Assembly (NCBI GenBank): GCA_965153455.1
Contig: OZ234503.1
Coordinates: forward strand, 10,607,118-10,671,117
Length of the DNA: 64,000 bases
Reading direction: 5' to 3'
Source of the DNA: Sphagnum compactum
Lineage: Eukaryota; Bryophyta; Sphagnopsida; Sphagnales
Of the stretch, positions 12,601 through 23,529 are shown piece by piece; position 1 is the stretch's first letter, and each line of letters begins with the position of its first letter. The translations under genes and the position numbers were made by a program. The notes beneath the pieces were generated by a model that saw only the letters and a list, made by a program, of their open reading frames with translations, did no database searches and was not told the origin of the DNA.

Positions 12601-15600
12601 TCCTCCAAAGGACTCTGCCAATGGTGCAAAGAGTTTGAAGGAGCTGGACAAGACTGTGAAAGATGATGCACGTGAAACAGATGGCACTGAGGACAAGTTA
12701 GACCGTGATATGGCCAAGGATAGGCGGAGAGGCCGAAGAAGGAGTGATGAAAAATTTGAGAGGCCTGATGGAAATGATTTTGCTGCCATCAGTCCCAAAA
12801 ACATTGGCCTCATATACTTGCGCAGGGCTTTATTGGAAAACTTACTGGATGACCCTGAGTTCAATAGCAAGGTTGTTGATACTTTTGTAAAGATACGTGT
12901 TCCAGGTAGTGTGAGCACATTGGATACGTGCTACAGACTTGTTCTTGTCACAGGTAATATGGAAGCCATCCAAGAAAAACTTGGGGGTGTGGGGGTGGGT
13001 TTCTTGAAAGATTTTACTCCATGGTGTACTTTTAGAGGAATCCTTATGGCCCTCTTCTGGTCATGGTTATATCATTGTTTCTTGACTGTATTTTGTATTG
13101 TGGGATCTTCCACTCCAGAGGGTGCAGCAGGACTGATCCCTTCTTTCACAATGCAGGGACACGACAGCAGACAGAGTTTTATAAGGCTGGGAAGAAGTTA
13201 ACAAATGTTGTTTTGGAGATTCTGAATCTTCAGAGGAAGGAAGATTTGACAATCGACCTTGTGTCCAATCAGGACTTTAATGAGGTGATTTTTTACATGC
13301 TGGCTCCAGATTTTGTTACCCATGAAGCTTGTGTCTGGAATCACATGTATGAATTTGGTGGGATGTGGGGGGACATGCTTCCCAACCCATTGGTCCATGG
13401 AAGAGTGAAATGCACATGCTGCTGGGTCCTGGGAACTACTAACTTTGTTGTCCCATCTCTTAGATTTGTCAGTTGGTGTATTTTCAGACATACACTGCAG
13501 ATTTCATTCAGGAACTGGTTTGTTATGAACCTTTGATATCATCCTATGAAGGTGAGATGGGGTAGAAATTTGTTGAATTCTTGTTTTAAAGTGGCTGTGG
13601 TTCTAATGGAAGCAGGAGGAGTGCCAGCGATTGCGACAAAGCATCAAATGTGGGTTTATCAAGACTTTGACTGTGGTATGTTTGTACTCTACTGTGGCCT
13701 TTTATCTTATTGTTTTGTGATTGTTTGGTTTGCTGCACTAATCATCCAGTTTTTTGCAGCATAGCTCTGATGTGCTCATCTTCTTTGTTTATTTGTCTCA
13801 GTTTTAAGATCTGTTGTACAGGGCCAACTGGAGGCAAAAGCAATTGCTTTACAGGAGGTGAAAGTTAATGATGTAAGTAACAAGCTTTTCACAGATTTTG
13901 CAGTTATTATGTTATTATTTTGTTTATCAGAAATGAACACCACTTACAGATGTTGCTGAATGCAGTGAGAGGACTTCTTTTGGCTGGGCTTGGCTTGACT
14001 TTTTGCTTCACAACAAATGTGATGGTCATGTGGGAACATGTTGTTCTTGAGCATGCATGCATTTTTATGTAAACTGTTAGGCAGCAGTTGTACTTCATCT
14101 CACCAAAAGTAATGGCTTGTGTTCTTTCCAGTGGTTTGAGTCTGAACGACAGCGTCTGGTGAATCTCAGGGATCGTGCCAGCGAGAAGGGTCGGAAAAAA
14201 GAATATCCACCCACCTGATTACTTTATGTCAATTGTTTGTTGTTCAAGGCAAGGGTCAGTCTACTCACATTGGGCAGTTTGGAGGATGGCAACACAGTCA
14301 GTAGTACTTCAATTATTGGGGTTGTTCTTCAGTCCATTCACAAGGTATTTGATTGTGTCCAGAGTGGCTGCATGGGGTCTTGGCCTGCATATGTTCTTGG
14401 AGTCTGTGGGGTTTGACATTGGTAATCCTTGACCTTAAGTTGTGCTATTTCACATTGCGGGAGTGCGTGGAGAAACTTCAGGAACTCAGCAACCCAACAT
14501 TCAGGGCAGCAAAGCTGCATGCAAGACCTGAAGTCAGTGCAGATCCACGTATGGGACCTGGATATGAGTCCGATGTCAGTGATGAAAAACCTATTACAGG
14601 TCTGTTGGCTCACCCTTTCAGGAAAGGGATGCTTGTGGATGAGGTTCCAATGGGTTCCAAGACGTTTTGCCACCTTCTACAATTAATAGTCTTACTTCTA
14701 TATTGTATTGTGATGCCTGTAATTTTGATGAAAGTCATTTTAAGAAGGTTGGGTGATGGATTTTGTGAATACCATATGCAGATGAGTTTTCAAGCTATCG
14801 TACCAAGGTCTCTCCAGGAATTTCTTGGGAGAAAGGTTCAGCAGTGGCATCATATAACCGCTTGGATAGCAGTAATGTTGAAGACTCAAGTTTTGGTGGC
14901 CGAAAAGTAGATGGGGACAGCCATAGATACAAGCCTTCTTCCGCTAGGGAGAACAATGTGGGTGGTAGAGATTGGAGTCAAAAGGGCTATGAAGCAGGCC
15001 AATCCAGTGACAGGAGCTTTGTGCGTGATATAAACTTGATGCAGGAGAAGTCACACTGGAACGAGGAAAGAGGGGGAGGACGAAGCTGGATGAAAGACCA
15101 GAGAGATTATGTTCAAGAGCAACTGAGTGATCAAGGTGGTGCAGACGGTTCGCAAGCCACTGGTAAGAGTCGTAGTGACCACTGGGCTGGGGACAGCACT
15201 GGCTCAAAGTTTGTGAAAGATGAATTTCGGACACCCTTATTTGATCAGCCAAAGGTGTATCCAGGAGGTTTACAGAGGGAGTCAGTTGGCCCTGCTGCAG
15301 CTGTCCTACCTCTCTCAAACATTGGAGTCACTCCCCTAGAACCCAGTGTGATGAAGAACCAGGTTGCACTGGACATGACGGAGAAGGAGAAGGTGTGGCA
15401 TTACCAGGATCCTACAGGGACTGTTCAGGGACCCTTTTCAATGGAGCAGTTACGGAAGTGGAACACAACTGGACTGTTCCCAATTGACCTGAGAATTAGA
15501 AGGACTGATGAGACCCATGAGAACTCGATTCTCCTCACAAGTGCATTGGCTGGAAAGTTTACACAAGAGAGGGATCCTCGGACAACCACCAGTACTATGA

Positions 15601-16178
15601 CTGGATTTCAGAGTAGTACTCGGGATCCTGTAGGAGGCTCTTCTGTTAGTGGCCTTGGTGAGGTAAAAGGTAGCACCTGGGTTGGTGTTTGTGGGACAGG
15701 TGATGATAGAAGGTGGGACACAAAGCGAGGGGAGCCTGATGTACCAACTCGCTCAACATACTCGGGTACTCGGGAGTGGGTTGAAGATCACAAATCTATT
15801 GAAGATCGTGGCAGTGGATGGTCCCGAGTTCGAAACAGCATCTATGGAAGCACTCCTTCTGCCAGTGGTAGAGTTGATGCCCGTGGTCCCTTGAGGTCCC
15901 GTGGGGACAATGATAGCTGGGCACCACAACTTCTGGCAGGAGGGAGCCGAGGCCAGGGTCTACAGGACAGTGGCAATGGTGCAGGGAGGTCAAATTGGGG
16001 TCGTTACTCTGGTCGTGATTCTAGTAATACAGGGTCTTGGAATGACGATTCAGGGAGTCGAGACAGGTCTTACCTATCTGAGAGATCGTCTAGACTTTCC
16101 AAAAAGGACGTTCCTTGTAAGTTTCATGCACAAGGATACTGCAAAAGAGGTGAGACTTGTGTGTTTAGGCATGAATAG
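9687..16178 (+). CDS. NERD: NERD-like PHD-SWIB-Plus3-GYF-CCCH protein (1335 aa)
   Basis: Exons: 9687-10531, 10847-10926, 11544-11731, 11841-11846 (possible 6-nt exon), 11918-12953, 13157-13284, 13616-13675, 13822-13872, 14132-14202, 14454-14599, 14782-16178. Domain order: acidic, Gln/Ala-rich N-terminus with a long Gly run just before the PHD finger (C267, C270 onward, to about 375); acidic linker; SWIB (about 524-605); Plus3 (about 655-780); GYF (about 1074-1130, WHYQDPTG); Arg/Gly/Ser-rich tail; final CCCH finger (C-x7-C-x5-C-x3-H). This order matches plant zinc finger CCCH proteins 19/44. Arabidopsis NERD binds histone H3 and AGO2 and acts in RNA-directed DNA methylation. GW/WG dipeptides are few here (GSGWS, SNWGR). 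The start is the first of three in-frame ATGs (9687, 9690, 9699); the frame is open upstream. The family is certain; the exact start and the microexon are less so. Confidence 0.9.
14203..14453 (+). other. U12-type AT-AC intron of the NERD-like gene
   Basis: The intron starts ATATCC and ends TTTCAC, with no GT donor or AG acceptor that would join the flanking homology. Joining at AT...AC restores GRKK-E-LRECVEKL exactly in phase, as in other plant NERD-type proteins. A U12 branch-site match, TCCTTGAC, ends 20 nt before the 3' splice site, and a second candidate, CCTTAA, lies nearer. This points to removal by the minor spliceosome. Confidence 0.85.
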
Positions 16179-17260
16179 ACAGAAGAATGGCAGTGAAGCA
16201 TTTGGGTGGCTCTCTCTTGGGCCTTCAACCCCCCCCACCCCCCCACTTACACACCCAAAATCCTCCCAATGTGCACTAGTACACTCTTGTCTCCACTGTT
16301 CATCTCTTGTTCAGTCAAAGCTTGTGTGAGACATGATTGTTGCACTTATGTACTGTAGTCATGCATTGTCAGACAAAAAAAGCCTATTTGTAAGTACAAC
16401 TTGTTTCCTCCAATCCCTGCCCCTTGGTCAAACCTATTTATACCTGCCCAAAAAGCACTTCTGTAGCCACAATTGTGTAGAGTTTTGGTTTCAGTTTGCA
16501 GTTCTAGACACTCACCACTGTTTCTTAAATCAATTTTCTTTCTGCCATAATAATATGTCTGGTCTGCTGCTGCTGCTGTTGTAGTGTCTCTTCTTATTTT
16601 TTGGGCATCTGTTTCCAGTAGGCTGGATAATAATTGATGCACATCCTTTGGGTAATTTGGTCCTCAGTATATGCATATACAATTTCTGTGCCATCTGCTG
16701 CTGGGACTTCATGGCATTTGATGTTCCATGCATATATTCTGCCGACGGGAACTCGATGTTCCATGCATGTGTGATGCTTCAGAATTGAGCATGACAAAAT
16801 TTGGTGGAAATGTCAAGTTGAGACAATAATCGGTGTGGGAAACTCACAATCATGTACTCTTTTCAGGTTTTCCAGAAAAACTTGTTTTGTCGTGCTAGAG
16901 GCCATGCTTGGTTTTCTATTGTTTTTAAGGCATTGTCCCCTACACTCCTCCAGTGAGAAGTTTTTGTTTTTTGGTCGTTTTAATCTACTCATGTTGTTGT
17001 GAAAATTTGCCAAAAATGGATGTGATGGCTTAGCATTTTGGGTGGTTTTTTTTTGGGGTTTAATTCTTCATCTTGTGCATAAATGGCAAAATTATCAAAG
17101 TTTTGATGAACCCTTTGCTTGTTCATGGTTTTTGTCAATTTTTATGGCTATTAGTTATCAATCTCCAATTTTTTGTGGTAGAAGGTTTTTTTAGGAACCT
17201 CGGCAAATTGTTCACTTAGCGGTTGTGGAGGGATTAGTTTGGTTCACATCCCTTAAAATG
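16179..17260 (+). other. 3' flank of the NERD-like gene
   Basis: This is non-coding sequence after the stop codon at 16176-16178. It contains a C-rich run near 16230-16245 and T-rich segments, and probably holds the 3' UTR to about 16.8 kb. No conserved coding exon was seen on either strand. Confidence 0.5.
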
Positions 17261-17269
17261 TTACATAGA

Positions 17270-18260
17270 AAATATATAAAAAATTATTGTATGACTTAAT
17301 TAGCATTTCAAAGTTTATTGTTGGAGTTGATGCTTTACATAATATTAGATGTTGTCTATCGATAGGTTAACCCACCATTAGATCTATGATAGTATTTGAA
17401 GGTTGTTATCTTTAGGTTGACACATGGACATTCTTGTGAAAAAATGGTGGACCGCTTCAATGCGAGAATGTCAACCATAAGGAAGTACATGAAGATAATT
17501 GTCAGTGTAATTGTGCAAAAAATTATTTTTAAAAATATGTTCATAATTCAGTGGGGAGCAGTTGTGTAGCATTATAGAGAAGTTTTGGAGACATTGCTAA
17601 AATGCAAAATATGGTTGGGTGTATTGATGGTTGTCACATTTTATTGTATGAAAAATTCGATAAAAGGTAAACAGATATAATAAGGGATTTTTTAAACCGA
17701 ATTTTTTTTTCATTCTTTATTGTTACAAGTTGTTTGTGATTTTAATAAATTGTTTTGAAATGTCTATTGTGGGTAGCCTGGTGGATGTATAGATGATGGA
17801 ACATTTAAACGTTCAAGCTTATATTGTTCTTTGTGGAATAAGTTGATTTAGAACCTATTGTTAATGTTTGTGGGTGTGAGATTTTCCCTTACATTGTTGG
17901 GGAATACCTATCCTATTTGCCCATTGAAGAATTTCAAGCCATGAAACCCGACATTGGAGATGGACAAAATTTGATTTGATCAGTTGATGAATCGTGGCCA
18001 TGTTTCTATTGAAAATAGTTTTAGAATCTTGAAGAACTATTGGAAAATCTTTCGATCATTGCCTGTGAAGATAGATAATGAACCCCCCATTGTTATGACG
18101 TGTTCTGTTTTACACAACTATTGCCAATTGATGGGCATGGATGCCCTTGGATATGATTGTGTGGAGAGAATGCAGGATATGAGAGAACGGGTGCAAGCAA
18201 ATCACATCCCTTGTTATCAAGAAGGTGAAGATACAAAGGTAGCTCGGGAGCGCATTTAGG
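17270..18260 (+). pseudogene. Decayed PIF/Harbinger (HARBI1/ALP1-like) transposase
   Basis: Translated pieces in shifting frames follow the order of a Harbinger DDE nuclease. A helix-turn-helix-like stretch (MSTIRKYMKIIV) lies near 17.47 kb and the first catalytic Asp in GCIDGCH near 17.62 kb. A degraded second motif (IVGEYLSYLPI, normally GD.AYPL) lies near 17.9 kb. The C-terminal ENSFRILKNYW...VLHNYC block is at 17.99-18.12 kb. Several frameshifts and stops interrupt it, so it is not functional. It pairs with the Myb/SANT-like remnant on the opposite strand at 19.2-20.05 kb, as in PIF/Harbinger elements. I did not locate terminal inverted repeats. Confidence 0.8.
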
Positions 18261-18353
18261 AGGCAATCTTTAGAAGTTGGTGGGAGCGTAATCCAACTTT
18301 ATAATTTTATTTTTGGTAGATGAAGATTCGTCCTTTTTTTTTTTGAGCTTAAT

Positions 18354-19080
18354 GAATTGCATGAACTCATGTGTGACTATGAACATTTCCTAGAACAAAA
18401 AAATTTGATTTTGGACTTTTTGTATGGAAATGGCACTATGATAAGTGGAGGGGGTTGAATTTTCTAAAAACACTATCACTCCCCAATTTTAGAGGTAGAG
18501 AATACTGGGACAACAACTACCATTTTTTTTGGTTTTATTTTTTTTCAATTCCATGAATTTTGTGAGGTCATGTGTGTCTATGAGCATTCACTTGAACAAA
18601 AAAAAATTTGATTTGGACTTTGTGTGGAAATAACACTATGACAAGTGGAGGGGGGTAAATTTTCCCAAAATGTTGTCATTCCCCAATTCTTGAGGTAGAG
18701 AAGAGTGGGAGAACAACTACCATTGTTTCTGATTTATTTTAGTTCCTTGAATTGTGTGAGCTCATCTATGAGTATAAGCATCTATTGGAACAAAAAAAAA
18801 TTGATTTGGACCTTTTCGTGTGGAAATGGCATCATGAAAAATGTAGGGGGTAGACCATTTTCACAAAAATCAGAATTGTCACTCCTTGGTTCTACTAGGG
18901 AATGGGATAGTAGCTACATTTTTAAAAAAAATTTAAGAATTTTTTTTGGGGGTCAATTCATTGTGTTTAGTATGAATTTAAACATGTATTGGAACAAAAA
19001 CTAATTGAATGGGACATTTTGTGTGAGAATGGCACCATGAGTAGTGCAAGGAGTACATTAAAATAATGAAAATTTTCAAT
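18354..19080. repeat. Four tandem copies of a roughly 195-205 bp repeat
   Basis: Copies begin near 18354, 18555, 18749 and 18954. Each carries a core reading GAACAAAAA...TTGATT...GGAC followed by GTGTGGAAATGGCA and AGTGGAGGGGG. Translation of copies 1 and 3 gives a similar acidic peptide (EL.EL...YE/KH.LEQK), so the unit may derive from coding sequence of the surrounding Harbinger element. The copies are diverged. Confidence 0.8.
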
Positions 19081-19199
19081 TTTGGGATTTGGAGGTGAAG
19101 ATTTGAAATCTTTATTACATATCAAAAGACATGTTATGGCAATCCATAAAGATTTGTCATCTACAAACTACATATGTCTAGCTTGTTGAAGGATTATCA

Positions 19200-20050
19200 C
19201 CATTACCTTGTCAGATAACCTTAACAAAAAGTTGTGCAAGTTGTAATTGGTGCTCAACATTATAGTCATCATGCTCGACCATCTTCAAAGCTATTTCCTT
19301 GTTGGCTTCCATCTTCAAAAGCTCAAACTTTGAAGATGTTTTCGCAAACTTTCCCAAAGTAGATGTGGGGATGGTTACTCCATTGATTAAACTTTGAGTA
19401 GAAGTTTTGCACTTTTCATTCGGTGCACCTCCAACTCCTTTATGTGCATAGGTTGTAGATTGAGGTGAGGTGAGATCCTCTTCTAAAGTAGCTACAAAAA
19501 ACCGGAACTTGAATAGTTGGTGATGTTGGATTGGTGTTAGAATTGGTGTCACCATCAACCTTTTGAGGATTAACTTGTGTTCCTATCTTTTCCCATGTCC
19601 ATTCCTTGAGGTATGCCATCAACCTTTGCAATTCCAACATGGATGTCATCCATTTTATCGTACCAAATCCACTCTAAAGCTTAGGTGTTGGTGCCAAGGA
19701 TGCCCTTTTCCTAAGAATAGTGTTGACACATCTTACCTCACCCTGATGTGGTTTGCTCCCATGTAAGAAGATTATCACAAGGAAAGTTCTTTCAAATAAC
19801 ATTGTTCATTGTTAGCCAATATGCGTTCTTCATATTGCCCATTCCAATTGCAAGATATTTTTCTTTGTACAAATCCAAAAGGAGATGTATAACACCAAAA
19901 CTCTAAGCTTGACCCTCCACATATTCATTCGTCCCCCTTTTCTTCTTTGTTGGTGGAAACTTCGGCATCAAAGCTATGACAAATGGTTGTGGTGTGTGCA
20001 CAACTAATGTTATGGAAGATGCCCCTTCTCCATCTCCAAATAACCGAAGT
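19200..20050 (-). pseudogene. Decayed Myb/SANT-like ORF of a Harbinger element
   Basis: Minus-strand translation shows pieces typical of the second gene of PIF/Harbinger elements: KEKYLAIGMGNMKNAYW, NLLTWEQTTS and EWIWYDKMDDI. A C-terminal coiled region (SSKFELLKMEANKEIALKMV) follows. Stops interrupt it at several points. In intact elements this protein binds DNA and carries the transposase into the nucleus. Its convergent orientation with the transposase remnant supports one element spanning about 17.3-20.1 kb. Confidence 0.65.
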
Positions 20051-20249
20051 AAGCTTGGAATTAGTGATTATCCATTGCAACTTTGAAATTGAGAAAAAAA
20101 ATAGTGAATGATGTTTGATTTTTATTATAATTTAAGTGCCCTAACTTGCTTTCATAATTGTGGTTGAAAAAAGAAAGGGTTAAGGTTTTGGCCACTTTAC
20201 TATGAAAAATGATTTTTTTTATTGAGGGTTAGTTTTATTTGATTGTTGA

Positions 20250-22210
20250 GGGTCTAGAAGAAAAGTTTCAATTTGTGATTGTAATTTGCAATTAAAAATA
20301 AATTACAACCAACACGTACAACTAAAATTCCATTGGTTGCATAAGTGAAGTCGCATGCAACATCTAGTTGTAAATGATGATTTAACATGATGTCATCACA
20401 TTCCACATGGATGATGTATATGGTCAACATATACACCTTCATCCATTGACCATTCATATAAAATTTACAACTACTCACCATTATTTGCAACTATGTTCTA
20501 ACCCATTATAAAGTGCCATGTGGCAACATAATAATTTTTTTAAAATTATGTTTTTATGTTACATATTGGATCTTCATCACTATTTTGGATGGTGTTAGAT
20601 CATGCCACGTGGCACAATAACATTTTTGCCAAATGGTATGTTAATTGAATTTTGGCCAAAATACATTTAAATCAATATTTAGGTAGTTATGCATGTGGTA
20701 GGTAAGTAGGTAAGAAAGAAGGTACATGTAAAACTAGTTAGGTAGGTGGATAGGTAAATTAAGAAGTAAATATGTAAATATTTTAGATTTTATTTTAAGT
20801 TTAGCCTTTAAGATTAAGCTTCTTTCATTGGCTTGTCCCAAATTACACATGTTTTTAATATAAAAATGTAAAGTAAAGCACTTTCCTTATATATTTTTAC
20901 AAGATGGAAATGGAAGACAAAACATATGGGATAAATTTTTTAATTGCAACTTAGTTTGTGACTAAGTTGAAACAAAAAAGTTTATTCCAAATCCTTTGTA
21001 TTCTTTTTCAAGTTTGTAAATTATATATCTAATGGGTAATTTACTAGTTAATTAACTAGAATTAATTGATTAACTAAATATTAAATAATTTTTTACCCAC
21101 TTACCAACCTACCTATTACTTATTACCACCTACTAATTAGGTAATAACTAATAGTAGCATAAAATATTTAAATTATTATATAAACTACCAAATTATTAAA
21201 TAATAATACATGTAATTAATTAATATATAATAATAATTTAATTTAAATAAATAATAATCAGTGTAGTATTACTCATAATAATAATAATAAATTACTGTAA
21301 TTATTAATTATTAATCAGTCATTTTTCTAATAATTCAATAATTGCAATTAATTAATAATTAGTTCATTGCTATTAATATTAAATTATTTTATCCTGTTAT
21401 AAATTGAATAAAATAATTATTAATAAGATAAAATATATTATATATTAAAAATATTTGACTAATCATTATTAAATAATAATCTATATTAAATGATTATTAA
21501 TTATCTAGCCAAAAATTAATAGTATTAATTAAGTAACTAACTAGTAGTAGCAAAAATATTTAAATTATCGGAGAATAAGAATTTTCAGTAATTAATAAAT
21601 TTAGTAAGTAATTTATTCTAATTTATCACTAATAAATAATTATATATGAATAATAAGATATATTATTATTAATTTAATATTATTGTAATTATTATCAATT
21701 ATTACTATGAACTAATTAATTAACTTGTAATTAGTAATAGCTATTATTTATATTAAATATAGTAGGTAGTTCTACCTACCTAACTATTTAACTATTTACT
21801 TATGAACTTGCCTAACCTACATAGCCACCATATATGCAAAATGTATATTGAATATGCCATAAATATAATATAATTAAATTCTTGAATATATAAATATACA
21901 CTTAATATATTTTACAACACCCTAATATATATCAAAGGTATATGTACATCACATAAAAGTAACCAAGTTCTGATTATTTTTGTAACTAATTGGACATAGA
22001 GGCCTTTTCTTGGATGAAAAACTTAAACATTTAGTCATCAGAGAAGGATGTAAAACCTAATAGTTGCAAATTAGTTACACCATAGTTGCAAGAAAAAAAT
22101 AGATTGAAACGATGGTGATTAGTTGTGAAATGTTAAACATAGTTGCAAATGTCATTTAATTACATATAGTTACAAATTAAATGGTTGCATAATACAAGAT
22201 TTCTTCTAGT
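20250..22210. other. Extremely AT-rich region with GTAGGTAG-type inverted flanks
   Basis: There are no genes. About 21.0-21.9 kb is almost only A and T (TAATAAT-type low complexity). The left flank (20680-20760) is rich in GTAGGTAAGTAGG and the right flank (21760-21830) in CTACCTACC; the two flanks look like diverged inverted copies. A perfect 8-bp palindrome (GTAGGTAG-TT-CTACCTAC) lies at 21762-21779. Short segments with AGTTGCAA near both ends may mark the boundaries of an old foldback element. Confidence 0.45.
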
Positions 22211-22219
22211 TTTAGTTTT

Positions 22220-23520
22220 TATTTGATTGTCACATGTTAAAAAGAAAGGTGTGTTGAACACTTAAGGTCTAGGCTTCTAGGGTTTTATGTGTTGGAATTG
22301 GAACCTAAAAACTTCAATTTTGGACCCATCATGAATACTTCATCCAACAAACCCTAGGGTATAGCCTGGGCTTCATTACATGTGCAAGGCCCTTTGTGAG
22401 AAAAAAAAAGATCACCTCCTCTTCACTTCTCACTTTGCTATGTCAATGGTGAGGCTCCTTTTCTTCTTGATAGTTCAATTTAGAACTTTGGGCCGAGAGG
22501 CACAAGATATGTCAGGAAAATTAACATCCCCCCACCCCCCCATTGTAATGTATAAAAACTTTGTAGGATTGGATTGGTTTCAACTGCATAATTCATGATT
22601 AGCCCAATTTCATATGGAGGTAGTTTAGTTTATAACTAGTGTTGTGCAAATAACTGGGTTAGCTAGTTAATTGGAGGTGATTTTGGTGTTAGGCACTTGG
22701 AACTCAACTAGAGCCAACTTGAGGTTTTGAAACCAGTTTAAAACTTGAAGTAGGGGTTAGGGTAGGGTTTGAAAACTAGGGGGGGAAATTGGCCCCCTAG
22801 TTTTGGTTCTAGTATATGAAGGAATGGGTAACTAGACTTAAACCTAGTTCTTAAGTGGACCCAACACCTAGAACTAGAGAGTTGGTTGAGAAAAAATTGG
22901 TTTTAATTCCATGTTCAAAATTTAAACCCTCTGCCATCATTTTGTTTAGTTCACACATACTATCATCACCTTTTCTTCCTATTTTTTTGGTTTTTGCTTA
23001 TTGCCATTACCTTCGTCTTTTGTGTTTTTTTCTTGGTTCACACTTGTTACCATCATCTTTTTTTTGTGTTCTTTTTTTAATTCACACCTACTAGCATTTC
23101 TCTCCTTTTCGTGTCCTTATTTTCATTGTGCTTACTATCATTGTTCTTTTTTTCATGTTTTTTTTTCCATTCGTGCTTATTACCATCACCTTTGTGCTTG
23201 TTGCCATTGCCTTCCTTTTCATGTTTTCTTGATTTTCGCTTGTTGTCATCACCTTCTTATTTGTGTTTTTAAAAAAAGTTTAAGGTTTGATGTCATGAAA
23301 GTTATTCTTGAAAAAGTATATCTCATTGAACTTCCATTGAAGGTTGATTGTTGCGGTTTTACATTAGTTTTTGTTGTAATTACAAGCATACTAACAATGG
23401 TTAACTCTATAATCACAAATGTTGCACAACAATGGGCTTTGTTGGCAAAATAATAAAACTTTGTGAACCCAAGAGTCACACTGCCACAACTTGGGTATTC
23501 TTTGCATCTACTAACATGTT
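22220..23520. other. Gene-free region with a CTT/CAT-rich minisatellite
   Basis: No gene is recognised. From about 22945 to 23272 the sequence consists of diverged copies of a unit of roughly 40-60 bp (a ...CTT(A/G)TT(A/G)CCATCACCTT core followed by T runs). This produces long but meaningless Phe/Leu/His-rich open frames. Confidence 0.6.
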
Positions 23521-23529
23521 TTCTTTCAA

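Noticed and set aside
13801-13821. Acceptor at GTCTCAG (about 13801) for exon 7 of the NERD-like gene
   Set aside because: It puts a stop in phase. The TACAG acceptor at 13821 restores TVGQLEAKAIALQ as in relatives.
18354-19080. Regular repeats considered as a CRISPR-like array
   Set aside because: The units are long, diverged and contiguous with no spacers, and the DNA is eukaryotic.
22855-23453. Two overlapping hydrophobic open frames (79 and 150 codons)
   Set aside because: They are produced by a T/C-rich minisatellite; residues are mostly Phe, Leu, His and Cys without a domain.
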